Source: Dehalogenimonas formicexedens (lineage in GTDB: Bacteria; Chloroflexota; Dehalococcoidia; Dehalococcoidales; Dehalococcoidaceae). Taken from it: 64,000 bases of DNA. The stretch's first letter is position 1, and each line of letters opens with the position of its first letter. Below the pieces are notes generated by a model that did no database searches, was not told the origin of the DNA, and saw only the letters and a list, made by a program, of their open reading frames with translations. Positions 16,907 to 25,138 of the stretch are shown here, one piece after another. Position numbers and translations under genes: made by a program. The stretch is taken from positions 834,210-898,209 of the forward strand of contig NZ_CP018258.1 in assembly GCF_001953175.1 (NCBI RefSeq), in the 5' to 3' direction.

Positions 16907-17545
16907 TTGAAGCCGAACGAACAGAAGCCGAAGCTACCTTCGCCTCCGGGATACGACCAGGCGTACGGCCAATCCTATGAATTGGCTTTTGATCGACTCA
17001 CCGAGGTTGATCCGACGATATTGGGAATGCGCAGCGGCGCCTCGCTTGGGCCGGGCCAGGGTATAAAGCTAGATTTTTTGAATTTTCCGGTCATCGTCGA
17101 CATCAGACAGCGCAGCGTGACCGCAGCAGGGTTTCCTCTACTTTCGATTTCAGATAAACTGGTTATCCTGCACTACCTTGTCACGGCCGGGGGCAAACCG
17201 GCTTCGGGCAAATTGATTTCGTTCAAAGACCTCCCCGAGGGTTCGGGTTATTTCCCAACGTTCTACAAAAGGGCGATCGCTCCGATTGTCAATATATTCA
17301 ACAAGTCCGTTGGTGATCTAATCGGCGCGGCAAAAAATATTGGTGGAACCCAAATCGCTATGGGCGATCTGGGTTTATCGATCCCTGTCTTTGCCAGGGT
17401 CACCTTGAACTGGGTATTCTGGCGCGGCGATGACCTTTTGCCACCCGAGGGTTCGATTTTGTTCGATGCCAGCATCACGGATTATCTCCCTGTCGAAGAT
17501 GTTGCCGTTTTATGCCATTCGGTTGCCAACCGGTTAGCCGCCTGA
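16907..17545 (+). CDS. DUF3786 protein at the end of the acs operon
   Basis: A 212-residue protein with a TTG start one base after the acsC stop, so almost certainly co-translated with it. The sequence fits DUF3786: DKLVILHYLVTAGG in the middle, the aromatic-rich SGYFPTFYKRAI, and WVFWRGDDLLPPEGSILFDASI near the C-terminus. I see no catalytic motif or cysteine cluster. DUF3786 genes tend to lie beside corrinoid or acetyl-CoA synthase genes in anaerobes (recollection, unchecked), so an accessory role in corrinoid-protein handling is a reasonable guess only. Confidence 0.75.
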   Translation: MKPNEQKPKLPSPPGYDQAYGQSYELAFDRLTEVDPTILGMRSGASLGPGQGIKLDFLNFPVIVDIRQRSVTAAGFPLLSISDKLVILHYLVTAGGKPASGKLISFKDLPEGSGYFPTFYKRAIAPIVNIFNKSVGDLIGAAKNIGGTQIAMGDLGLSIPVFARVTLNWVFWRGDDLLPPEGSILFDASITDYLPVEDVAVLCHSVANRLAA

Positions 17546-17559
17546 AAAATGCCAAATCA

Positions 17560-17588
17560 TAGACAGCCTGACCCTGCTGGAATATAAT
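17560..17588 (+). promoter_or_regulatory. Promoter of the two-component pair
   Basis: TAGACA at 17560-17565 and TATAAT at 17583-17588 are spaced by 17 bases. Transcription would begin about 10-15 bases before the ATG at 17607, leaving little or no room for a Shine-Dalgarno site, and none is visible. Confidence 0.6.
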
Positions 17589-17606
17589 AATTTAGATATA
17601 AACTTT

Positions 17607-18281
17607 ATGGAAAGTACCGAAAAGATCAAGGTCCTCCTTGCCGACGATCACGTTATCGTTCGTGAGGGCACAAAAGAACTGGTTCAGCGACAACCGGATA
17701 TGCAGGTCGTGGCTGAAGCCAGCGATGGTGTCGAAGCGGTGGAATTGGCGCGCGTCTATAGACCTGACGTCATTGTAATGGATATCGCAATGCCGAACAT
17801 GAACGGTATCGAAGCGACCAAGCAAATCAAGAAGATCCAGCCTTCTACCGCTGTCTTGATACTGACTGCCTATGATAGCGACCAATACATCATGGCTTTG
17901 CTAGAGGCCGGAGCCGCGGGGTACCTGCTAAAAAACGTTCGCGGCAATCAACTCATAGACGCCATTAGAGCGGTATATTCCGGAGAGTCGATTCTCCAAC
18001 CCTCCACTACTCGCCGTGTTATCGATCATCTCAAGGTAAAGGCAGTTAAAACTGATGATGACACCTCTTCCAACACTCTTACCGAAAGGGAGATGGAAGT
18101 GCTAAAACTGGCAGCTAGAGGCGTAAGTAACAGGGATATCGCCGAGCAGCTTTTTGTAAGCACCAGGACGGTACAAACCCATCTTTCAAACATATTCAAA
18201 AAATTAGATGTCGCTTCGCGTACCGAAGCGATTTTGTATGATCTGAAGCGGGGCTGGTTCTATATGGAGGAATTGCCATAG
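17607..18281 (+). CDS. NarL/FixJ-family response regulator
   Basis: A 224-residue regulator. The receiver domain (1-125) has acidic D13-D14, phospho-acceptor D59 in VIVMDIAMPNMNG, and the switch Lys in AGYLLKN. The C-terminal LuxR-type helix-turn-helix begins LTEREMEVLKLAARGVS near 155 and continues with VSTRTVQTHLSNIFKKL. It is the partner of the histidine kinase that overlaps its 3' end. Its target is unknown; the position between the acs operon and the Hdr genes makes either a candidate. Confidence 0.92.
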   Translation: MESTEKIKVLLADDHVIVREGTKELVQRQPDMQVVAEASDGVEAVELARVYRPDVIVMDIAMPNMNGIEATKQIKKIQPSTAVLILTAYDSDQYIMALLEAGAAGYLLKNVRGNQLIDAIRAVYSGESILQPSTTRRVIDHLKVKAVKTDDDTSSNTLTEREMEVLKLAARGVSNRDIAEQLFVSTRTVQTHLSNIFKKLDVASRTEAILYDLKRGWFYMEELP

Positions 18282-19444
18282 GCGCGGTTAGTGCCAGTAC
18301 TGCACCCTCCGGTCCCAAAACACCAAAAACGCGGCGGTGGCCTCGTTTCCTACTTAATTTCCATTTCTGGCTGCTGGTTCTCTTATTTGTGGGAGGATTT
18401 TTCCTGCAATATCCCCACCTGATTCCATTTATCAACACAGTCGACCCTAATTCGTTTTTATCGCTTACCCGGCACTCTTTCGGACGGCTGATTATGTTAC
18501 TGCCGGTCACCTACGCCGCGCTCGTTTTCGGGATGCGTTTCGGCTTACTCGCTTTATTGATCGCCATCGGTATCATAATGCCCAACTTGTTTCTTTCGCA
18601 GTCCGGACCGACCCAGGATGACATCATTGAAATTATCGGTATTGTTATCATCGGTTTGGTGGTTAATCTCTGGCTTGAGAGTTATGAAACTGACAAAAGA
18701 CACCGCCAGGTAGCGTATTTGAGATTAGAGAATGCTCAACGTGAACTGCAGCGCATGCAACAAAATCTCAGGTTCTATTTGAAACAGATTACTATCGCTC
18801 AGGAAGAGGAGCGACGGCGGATCGCCCAAGAACTTCACGATGAAACGGCGCAGGACCTGATCGCTTTATCACGCAAAGTTGATGGTTTCATGACCCTGCA
18901 TCCGGCTTTGCCTTCAACCGATGAAAGCTATCTTGAGGATATGCATCAGCATATTAACCGCACTTTAAGTGGCGTCCGTCGATTCAGTCAGGACCTTCGC
19001 CCTTCGGTACTGGACGACCTTGGTTTAATTCCGGCTTTAGATTGGTTAATCCCGGAATTGTCCAAGCACTACAAAATAAAAATCGAACTGAAGATCAATG
19101 GAGAGGCTAAGCGGTTTCCGCCTGAGGCGGAACTCGTTCTTTTTCGGATAGTTCAGGAGTCTCTCCGCAACGTCGGGAAGCATGCTATGGCGACAGAGGT
19201 TTTGGTTACCGTGGACTTCGAACCTGAGACAACCGTTTTTACCGTTAGGGATAACGGCCGGGGTTTCCATCCTCCGGACCGGATAGGTGATCTGGCAGTC
19301 AGCGGGAAATTGGGTCTGACCGGTATGCAGGAACGGGCCCAATTGATCGGAGCAAAACTGTCGATAAAATCAGTTTCAGGCGAGGGCACGACTGTAAAGG
19401 TCGAACTCCCCAACCCATCCGAGCACACTGAACACCCCTACTAA
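18272..19444 (+). CDS. Membrane sensor histidine kinase (HisKA_3), apparent non-canonical start
   Basis: A NarX/DegS-type kinase. The first usual start in frame is GTG 18389 (351 residues), but the 29 codons before it encode a basic patch (TPKTRRWPRF) and the first half of a transmembrane helix (FWLLVLLFVGGFFLQ) that this GTG would cut. The only initiation-like site upstream is GGAGG at 18266-18270 followed by in-frame ATT 18272 or ATA 18278, inside the response regulator's end. A start there gives about 390 residues. Several N-terminal helices precede the dimerisation motif RRRIAQELHDETAQ and an HATPase domain with RDNGRGF. The start is inferred. Confidence 0.8.
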   Translation: MAIGAVSASTAPSGPKTPKTRRWPRFLLNFHFWLLVLLFVGGFFLQYPHLIPFINTVDPNSFLSLTRHSFGRLIMLLPVTYAALVFGMRFGLLALLIAIGIIMPNLFLSQSGPTQDDIIEIIGIVIIGLVVNLWLESYETDKRHRQVAYLRLENAQRELQRMQQNLRFYLKQITIAQEEERRRIAQELHDETAQDLIALSRKVDGFMTLHPALPSTDESYLEDMHQHINRTLSGVRRFSQDLRPSVLDDLGLIPALDWLIPELSKHYKIKIELKINGEAKRFPPEAELVLFRIVQESLRNVGKHAMATEVLVTVDFEPETTVFTVRDNGRGFHPPDRIGDLAVSGKLGLTGMQERAQLIGAKLSIKSVSGEGTTVKVELPNPSEHTEHPY

Positions 19445-19445
19445 A

Positions 19446-19508
19446 TTGGTACGGATCTTGACCCTATGTTATAATCCCGCTCAATAATGTTGAATGATCG
19501 TTCAACAT
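19446..19508 (+). promoter_or_regulatory. Promoter and palindromic operator before the HdrD/HdrA genes
   Basis: TTGGTA (19446-19451) and TATAAT (19470-19475) are 18 bases apart. Immediately downstream, 19487-19508 is a 22-bp palindrome with arms atgttgaa and ttcaacat around tgatcg; only one symmetric pair mismatches. It would overlap the transcription start region, ideal for a repressor. The inner tgaatgatcgttca has the look of a TetR-family operator. No TetR gene is visible in the window. Confidence 0.6.
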
Positions 19509-19519
19509 CAGTGAGGTGA

Positions 19520-20668
19520 ATGTTGGGGACCAAATCACCCTTCCAAGAAGTCGCAGATCTCATCATCGAAAGCGGCGGCGATGCTTTAAAACAATGCTAT
19601 CAATGTGGCACTTGCACCGCCACTTGTCCCTGGAGAGACTATACCTCGTTTTTGCCGCGTCGTATGTTCCAGGAAGCCTGGCTCGGCCTGACCGATTTTG
19701 AATCGGAATCTTTGTGGCGATGTGTTACATGCAACAAATGCGTCGAGCGTTGTCCCCGAGGGGTGCCGATCATCGATCTGATGCGGGCACTGCGGCGATC
19801 GGTTATTGGAATGGGCATAGCCGAAGCCCCGTCTGCCCTGGCCGGCGCTTTACGCAACCTGTCTGCCGTGGGTAACCCCATGGGCGAACCCACCGGAAAC
19901 CGAAACGCCTGGGCTGCTGATTTAGATATCAAACGGTTCGATCAAAACACACACTACCTTTACTTCCCTTGTTGCGTCACGTCCTACGACCCGAACTTGA
20001 AAAGTGTAGCCAGAGCTACAACACGGATTCTTACGCATGCTGGAATCGATTTTGGCATACTTGAAGGTGCAGTCTGCTGCGGTGAAAGCGCGCGTAAAGC
20101 CGGCGATGAAGCCTTGTTTCAACAGCTGGTCGGCACAAACAGCAGTCTTTTTGAAACCAACGGGGTTAAAAAGATTATTGTAAATTCACCACATTGTTTC
20201 GATACCTTCGCACGTGAATACCCTGAAATCGGAGCACGCTTCGAAATAATTCACACCTCGCAATTGTTTTCGGAACTAACCCGTCAAGGGCGCCTCAAAC
20301 CCGGAAAAAACACTCAGCGCAAGGTCACGTATCATGACCCCTGTTACCTGGGCCGCCACAACGGGGTTTACGACGATCCTAGACAACTGATCAAAGAAAT
20401 AACCGGGGTTGATTTCATCGAAATTGAACCCAATAAGGCCGAAAGCCTTTGCTGCGGCGGCGGGGGTGGCCGTATCTGGATGGACACCCCCCGAGACGAA
20501 CGCTTCTGTGAGGACAGGTTGAAACAAGCGTTGATAACCGGCGCCAATACACTGGTAACCGCGTGCCCTTACTGTTTATCGAATTTTAAAGACAGTTCTC
20601 TGAATCAGTCTGCCTCGGAAACCATCGACATCATGGATATCAGCGAACTACTCGCCGAGGCCCTGTAA
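19520..20668 (+). CDS. HdrD-like iron-sulfur protein (HdrC and HdrB domains fused)
   Basis: A 382-residue cytoplasmic Fe-S protein. The N-terminal HdrC part holds two 4Fe-4S motifs, CYQCGTCTATCP and CVTCNKCVERCP (residues about 18-85). The C-terminal HdrB part has two CCG domains: FPCCVTSYD with VCCGES, and DPCYLGRHNG with SLCCGGGGG, which bind the noncubane 4Fe-4S clusters doing disulfide-type chemistry. It lies 19 bases before the HdrA-type gene, so the two probably form one complex. Methanogen CoM-CoB heterodisulfide is not expected; the physiological acceptor is unknown. GAGGTG just before the ATG supports the start. Confidence 0.87.
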   Translation: MLGTKSPFQEVADLIIESGGDALKQCYQCGTCTATCPWRDYTSFLPRRMFQEAWLGLTDFESESLWRCVTCNKCVERCPRGVPIIDLMRALRRSVIGMGIAEAPSALAGALRNLSAVGNPMGEPTGNRNAWAADLDIKRFDQNTHYLYFPCCVTSYDPNLKSVARATTRILTHAGIDFGILEGAVCCGESARKAGDEALFQQLVGTNSSLFETNGVKKIIVNSPHCFDTFAREYPEIGARFEIIHTSQLFSELTRQGRLKPGKNTQRKVTYHDPCYLGRHNGVYDDPRQLIKEITGVDFIEIEPNKAESLCCGGGGGRIWMDTPRDERFCEDRLKQALITGANTLVTACPYCLSNFKDSSLNQSASETIDIMDISELLAEAL

Positions 20669-20687
20669 ATTTTGCTGGAGGCTTCTT

Positions 20688-23600
20688 GTGTCTGAGGAAA
20701 TCAGGATCGGGGTTTATGTCTGCCATTGCGGTATCAATATCGCTAGCGTTGTCGATGTGGCCTCAGTCGCCGAATACGCCGGTACACTTCCAGGTGTGGT
20801 AATCGCCCGGGCGAACAAATACACCTGCTCCGATCCCGGGCAAGAACTTATCAAGGCAGATATTTCGAAATTCGAACTGAATCGTGTGGTGGTCGCCGCT
20901 TGTTCGCCCACAATGCACGAGAAAACCTACCGCCGGGTGCTGCAAACCACCGGCCTTAACCCGTATCTGCTTGAGATGGCTAACATCAGGGAACACTGCG
21001 CCTGGGTTAACCGTGAAAACCCGGTGGCGGCAACCAAAAAGGCTAAGGACGCGGTCAGAGCCGCAGTAATGAGGGTAGCTCTCCAAAAGCCCCTCGAACC
21101 CCACACTATCGAAGTTAATAAAGATACTCTAGTAGTCGGCGGCGGTATCGCAGGGATCACCACCTCCCTCGAAATCGCAGATGCCGGGCACAAGGTCTTC
21201 CTCGTCGAAAAAAAACCCAGCATCGGTGGGCACATGGCCCAATTGGACAAAACCTTTCCGACCCTCGACTGTGCCGCCTGTATTTCCACGCCCAAGATGA
21301 GCCAGGCCGGCCAGCACCCCAATATCGAACTGTTATCGTACAGCGAGGTTGCCTCAGTTTCCGGGCACGCCGGAAACTTCATAATTACAGTCAACCGGAA
21401 ACCGCGTTATATACGTGAAAAGGACTGCAAGGGTTGCGGTGATTGTGCTGTCGCCTGCCCTGTCGAGATTTCCTCCGAGTTCGATCAGGGACTCTCAGTT
21501 CGTAAAGCCGCCTACCGGCCGTTCCCACAATCCGTTCCCAACACCTATACCATAGACCGGCGTGGTACCCCGCCCTGCCGCGCCGCTTGCCCGGCTGGCG
21601 TGAACGTCCAGGGCTATACGGCTTTGATCTCCAAAGGCAAATTTGGTGAAGCTCTTGAAGTCGTGCGCCGAACCATGCCATTCGCCTCCGTATGCGGACG
21701 CGTGTGCACCCATCCATGCGAAAACGCCTGCAGTCGAAAAGATGTCGATGAAAGCGTTTCAATTCGGGCTCTTAAACGTTTTATCGCTGATTATGAATTG
21801 ACTCGCGGACGTGACCCCGTGGTTCGGAACATCAAGCGGTCGGAAAAAATCGCCGTCGTCGGCTCGGGTCCCGCTGGTCTGGCATGTGCGTATGACCTCC
21901 TTAAACTTGGCTATCCGGTGACCATCTATGAGGCCGATGAAAAACCAGGTGGTATGCTCCGTTACGGCATTCCGGCTTATCGCCTGCCAGAAGCCTCCCT
22001 GGATAATGACATCAAGTATATCGAGGAACTCGGCGCCGAAATAAAAACCGGGATCAAGGTCGATTCTCTTGCCGGTCTCGACGACCATGGCTTCGCTGCC
22101 GTGTTCGTCGCCTGCGGCGCCTGGAAGAGCCAGGAACTTGGTATACCAGGTGAGTCAGCCAACGGCGTCCTTAACGCCCTCGAGTTTCTAAAGCGGGTAA
22201 GAAAAGGCCAGGCGCCCAAACTCGGCGACAGGGTTGCTGTAATCGGCGGCGGTAATGCCGCGATCGACTCCGCCCGCACCGCGGTTCGTCTCGGAGCCAC
22301 CGAGGTGACTGTCATCTACCGCCGTTCAAGGGTTGAGATGCCGGCAATTCCCGAGGAAGTAGCCGCTGCCGAAGCTGAAGGCGTGCGGTTCATGATGCTT
22401 GCTGCCCCGGTTGAAATCCTTTCCTCTGAAGGCACTCTGAGCGCTTTGCGCTGTGTCCGCATGGAACTCGGAGAGCCTGATGCAAGCAACCGTCGCCGCC
22501 CGGTACCCGTGTCCGGAAGCGAATTTGAAGTACCGGTCAACAGTGTCATTATCGCTGCCGGCCAATCGGTTGACCGCGCTGAATTCGGGGAGCTCGAACG
22601 CAATACCAATGGAACCGTAACAGCCGATCCGGTGACTCTGGAAACAAATCTAAAAGGCGTCTTCGCCGGCGGTGACGCCATCACCGGAGCGGCAACGGTT
22701 ATCGAAGCCATCGGCGCAGGCAAGCAGGCGGCCGTTTCTATCGACCGCTTTCTCAACGGGGTAGATCTCGCCGCTAACCGTAAACCTCAATCAGATATCG
22801 TGCACCCTTCTCTTGACGGGATTATCCGGACAAACCGGGCAAAAACATCTCACGCTCCGTTCGATAATTCATTTACCGAATCCGAACTTACCCTGACTGA
22901 AGCGCAGGCTGTGGCAGAATCCGCCCGTTGTCTCAACTGCGCCGGTTGTTCCGACTGCGAGCAGTGTGTCGATGCGTGTGAAGCCAGGTGCATCGATTTC
23001 GACCAGAAGACCGAAGCTATCGATTTGGAAATCGGCAACATTGTTGTCGCCACCGGTTTCGATACTTTCGATCCCGCTGCGATTTCCCGCTATGGTTACG
23101 GAAAATTTTCGAATGTCATAACCAGCCTTGAATTTGAACGCCTGGCTAATGCTTCCGGTCCCACCAGCGGTGATATCAGGTTAAAGGATGGACGCAAGCC
23201 AGAATCGGTTGCCATCGTTCACTGTGTGGGCAGTCGGGACAAAAATCATCATGAATACTGCTCCCAGATCTGCTGCATGTATTCACTTAAACAGGCTCAC
23301 CTGATCCGGGAGCGCACCGGTGCCGGGGTCTACCAGATGTACATCGATCTTCGGTGCGCGGGCAAAGGTTATGAAGAATTCTCGAACCGGATTGCTGAAG
23401 ATGGTGTCAATTTTGTCCGCGGTAAAGTCGCTGAGATCACCGACAAAACGATCGGTGATGAACAGAGCGGCAAACTCATCGTTATTGTTGAAGATACGCT
23501 ACTGGGCACCGTCCTGAGGGTACCGGTTGACATGGTGGTTCTCGCGGTGGCTGTCGAACCCCAACCGGACGCCGAAGCCGTCGGGCGTCTTTTTGGCCTG

Positions 23601-24041
23601 TCCCGTAGTGCTGACGGCTTTTTCCTCGAGAGGCACCCCAAACTGGACCCGATCGCGACAATGAACGAGGGCGTCTTTATCGCCGGTTGCGCCCAGGGAC
23701 CGAAAGATATTCCCCAAACGGTTGCCCAAGCCCAGGCCGCGGCTGCCCGGGTCCTGGCTACCATCGCCAAAGGCAAGATCGAACTTGAGCCCCGGGTGTC
23801 CGAAGTCATAGAGGAAAATTGCGATGGTTGCGCTTATTGTATCGACCCCTGCCCGTATAAGGCAATCACATTGATCGAGTATGAAAATTCCGGCGTTATC
23901 AAAAAAATAGTTGAGACTGACCCGATCAAGTGCCGTGGGTGCGGCGTCTGCATGGCTACCTGCCCAAAGGCTGGCATTGTGGTCAAAGGGTTTACGCCCG
24001 ATCAGTTACGTGCCATGGTAGACGCTTTTGTGAGCCCTTAA
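20688..24041 (+). CDS. HdrA with inserted NfnB/GltD-like NAD(P)H module
   Basis: A 1117-residue flavoprotein. The N-terminal HdrA region is followed by FAD site VVGGGIAG near 148, the cluster cysteines of TLDCAAC near 197, and a ferredoxin motif CKGCGDCAVACP near 246. From about 290 to 700 there is an insert resembling the glutamate-synthase small subunit / NfnB: PPCRAACPAG, a second FAD site VVGSGPAGLACAYDL near 390 and a nucleotide-binding VIGGGNAAIDSARTA near 517. HdrA sequence then resumes and ends with two 4Fe-4S motifs (CDGCAYCIDPCP, CRGCGVCMATCP). This suggests NAD(P)H-dependent flavin-based bifurcation. The GTG start has CTGGAGG upstream. Confidence 0.88.
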   Translation: MSEEIRIGVYVCHCGINIASVVDVASVAEYAGTLPGVVIARANKYTCSDPGQELIKADISKFELNRVVVAACSPTMHEKTYRRVLQTTGLNPYLLEMANIREHCAWVNRENPVAATKKAKDAVRAAVMRVALQKPLEPHTIEVNKDTLVVGGGIAGITTSLEIADAGHKVFLVEKKPSIGGHMAQLDKTFPTLDCAACISTPKMSQAGQHPNIELLSYSEVASVSGHAGNFIITVNRKPRYIREKDCKGCGDCAVACPVEISSEFDQGLSVRKAAYRPFPQSVPNTYTIDRRGTPPCRAACPAGVNVQGYTALISKGKFGEALEVVRRTMPFASVCGRVCTHPCENACSRKDVDESVSIRALKRFIADYELTRGRDPVVRNIKRSEKIAVVGSGPAGLACAYDLLKLGYPVTIYEADEKPGGMLRYGIPAYRLPEASLDNDIKYIEELGAEIKTGIKVDSLAGLDDHGFAAVFVACGAWKSQELGIPGESANGVLNALEFLKRVRKGQAPKLGDRVAVIGGGNAAIDSARTAVRLGATEVTVIYRRSRVEMPAIPEEVAAAEAEGVRFMMLAAPVEILSSEGTLSALRCVRMELGEPDASNRRRPVPVSGSEFEVPVNSVIIAAGQSVDRAEFGELERNTNGTVTADPVTLETNLKGVFAGGDAITGAATVIEAIGAGKQAAVSIDRFLNGVDLAANRKPQSDIVHPSLDGIIRTNRAKTSHAPFDNSFTESELTLTEAQAVAESARCLNCAGCSDCEQCVDACEARCIDFDQKTEAIDLEIGNIVVATGFDTFDPAAISRYGYGKFSNVITSLEFERLANASGPTSGDIRLKDGRKPESVAIVHCVGSRDKNHHEYCSQICCMYSLKQAHLIRERTGAGVYQMYIDLRCAGKGYEEFSNRIAEDGVNFVRGKVAEITDKTIGDEQSGKLIVIVEDTLLGTVLRVPVDMVVLAVAVEPQPDAEAVGRLFGLSRSADGFFLERHPKLDPIATMNEGVFIAGCAQGPKDIPQTVAQAQAAAARVLATIAKGKIELEPRVSEVIEENCDGCAYCIDPCPYKAITLIEYENSGVIKKIVETDPIKCRGCGVCMATCPKAGIVVKGFTPDQLRAMVDAFVSP

Positions 24042-24118
24042 ATATTACCGTTTTCGATTTCGTAACCAGCTACGATCCGATAATTATCCGGCGCGGCAGG
24101 ACCGCGTTGTTCCAACTA

Positions 24119-24148
24119 TTGACCTAGTTAAGCCCGAAACGTTACTAT
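24119..24148 (+). promoter_or_regulatory. Promoter of trxA
   Basis: TTGACC (24119-24124) and TACTAT (24143-24148) are 18 bases apart, 30 bases upstream of the thioredoxin ATG. Confidence 0.5.
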
Positions 24149-24177
24149 TGTAGATAGTCTATAAAGAGAGGTGAACA

Positions 24178-24495
24178 ATGCCGCTGGAAGTTACCGATGA
24201 TACATTTGATGCCGAGGTGATGAAATCCAAGCTGCCGGTCCTGGTGGATTTTTGGGCTCCGTGGTGCGGTCCGTGCAGGATGGTAGCCCCGATTGTTGAT
24301 AAACTTGAAGAAAAGCACAAGGAAAAGTTCAAATTCTGCAAAATTAACGTTGACAATAACCAAAAAACCGCCGGTGAGTACAGGGTGATGTCCATCCCTA
24401 CCCTTATGTTCTTTAAAGATGGTAAGGTTGCCGATACCGTTGTTGGCGCCGTTCCGGAGAGCGCCCTTCAGTCCAAGATCGATAAATTGATCTAG
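24178..24495 (+). CDS. trxA: Thioredoxin
   Basis: A 105-residue classical thioredoxin with active site W29-C30-G31-P32-C33 and the cis-proline segment MSIPTLMFFKDGK near 72. It reduces cytoplasmic protein disulfides. GAGAGGTG precedes the ATG and a strong terminator follows. It has its own promoter, 137 bases after the HdrA-type gene; whether it exchanges electrons with the HdrD-like protein is open. Confidence 0.95.
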   Translation: MPLEVTDDTFDAEVMKSKLPVLVDFWAPWCGPCRMVAPIVDKLEEKHKEKFKFCKINVDNNQKTAGEYRVMSIPTLMFFKDGKVADTVVGAVPESALQSKIDKLI

Positions 24496-24515
24496 GGTGA
24501 CACCAGATTATGTAA

Positions 24516-24548
24516 AGAGGCGGCTCGATTCGAGCCGCCTCTCTTTTT
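24516..24548 (+). terminator. Intrinsic terminator after trxA
   Basis: A 13-bp perfect stem (agaggcggctcga / tcgagccgcctct) is followed by ctttttg on the plus strand. It lies between convergent trxA and cobU. The opposite strand has a weaker tttacat after the same stem, so it may act poorly for cobU. Confidence 0.88.
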
Positions 24549-24573
24549 GATTTCTCGTTTGTAACGGGAATCG

Positions 24574-25137
24574 CTAGTTCTGGGGTTTTACCTTCAGCGG
24601 TATTCCCGCGACCATCAGATAGACCTCATCCACCGCTTTTGCCAGCATTTGGTTCGCCCTGCCCAGAACATCTCGATAAATTCGCGTCGACGCCCCGAGC
24701 GGGATGATGCCCTCACCTACCTCATTCGTCACCATGATATATGTGGCCAGACTTTGAACCATGCATGCGATGATCGAGTTGATCTCGGTTTTGATGTCAG
24801 CCTCCACGGCTTTTTCGTCAACGTCCTCGCCTGAGACTGCCATATGCTGGCACAGGACGTTGTTTACCAGCAGGGTAACGCAGTCCAGCACCACAACGTC
24901 GAGTATCCGGTTATCTTTGGAGATGCAATCGCCAACCTTGCATGGTGCTTCAAGCGTATGCCAGTGCGCCGGACGCGATTTCTTGTGCACCTCAATCCGC
25001 CGTCGCATTTCTTCATCGCGGGCTTCGGCAGTAGCCACAAATAAGACCTCGCCGCCGATCTCACGGGCTAATTCTTCAGCGTAACTGCTCTTGCCGCTCC
25101 GCGCTCCCCCAATGAGGAGAATGGTTCTCTTTTTCAT
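24574..25137 (-). CDS. cobU: Adenosylcobinamide kinase / adenosylcobinamide-phosphate guanylyltransferase
   Basis: A 187-residue bifunctional enzyme that phosphorylates adenosylcobinamide and transfers GMP to give AdoCbi-GDP, the activated substrate for CobS. The P-loop GGARSGKSSYAEELA lies near residue 9, with VATAEARDEEMRRRI and the HKKSRPAHWHTLEAP motif near 52 that carries the guanylylated histidine region. It is last in the cobT-cobS-cobC-cobU run; its ATG is one base after the cobC stop. Confidence 0.94.
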   Translation of the reverse strand: MKKRTILLIGGARSGKSSYAEELAREIGGEVLFVATAEARDEEMRRRIEVHKKSRPAHWHTLEAPCKVGDCISKDNRILDVVVLDCVTLLVNNVLCQHMAVSGEDVDEKAVEADIKTEINSIIACMVQSLATYIMVTNEVGEGIIPLGASTRIYRDVLGRANQMLAKAVDEVYLMVAGIPLKVKPQN

Positions 25138-25138
25138 A

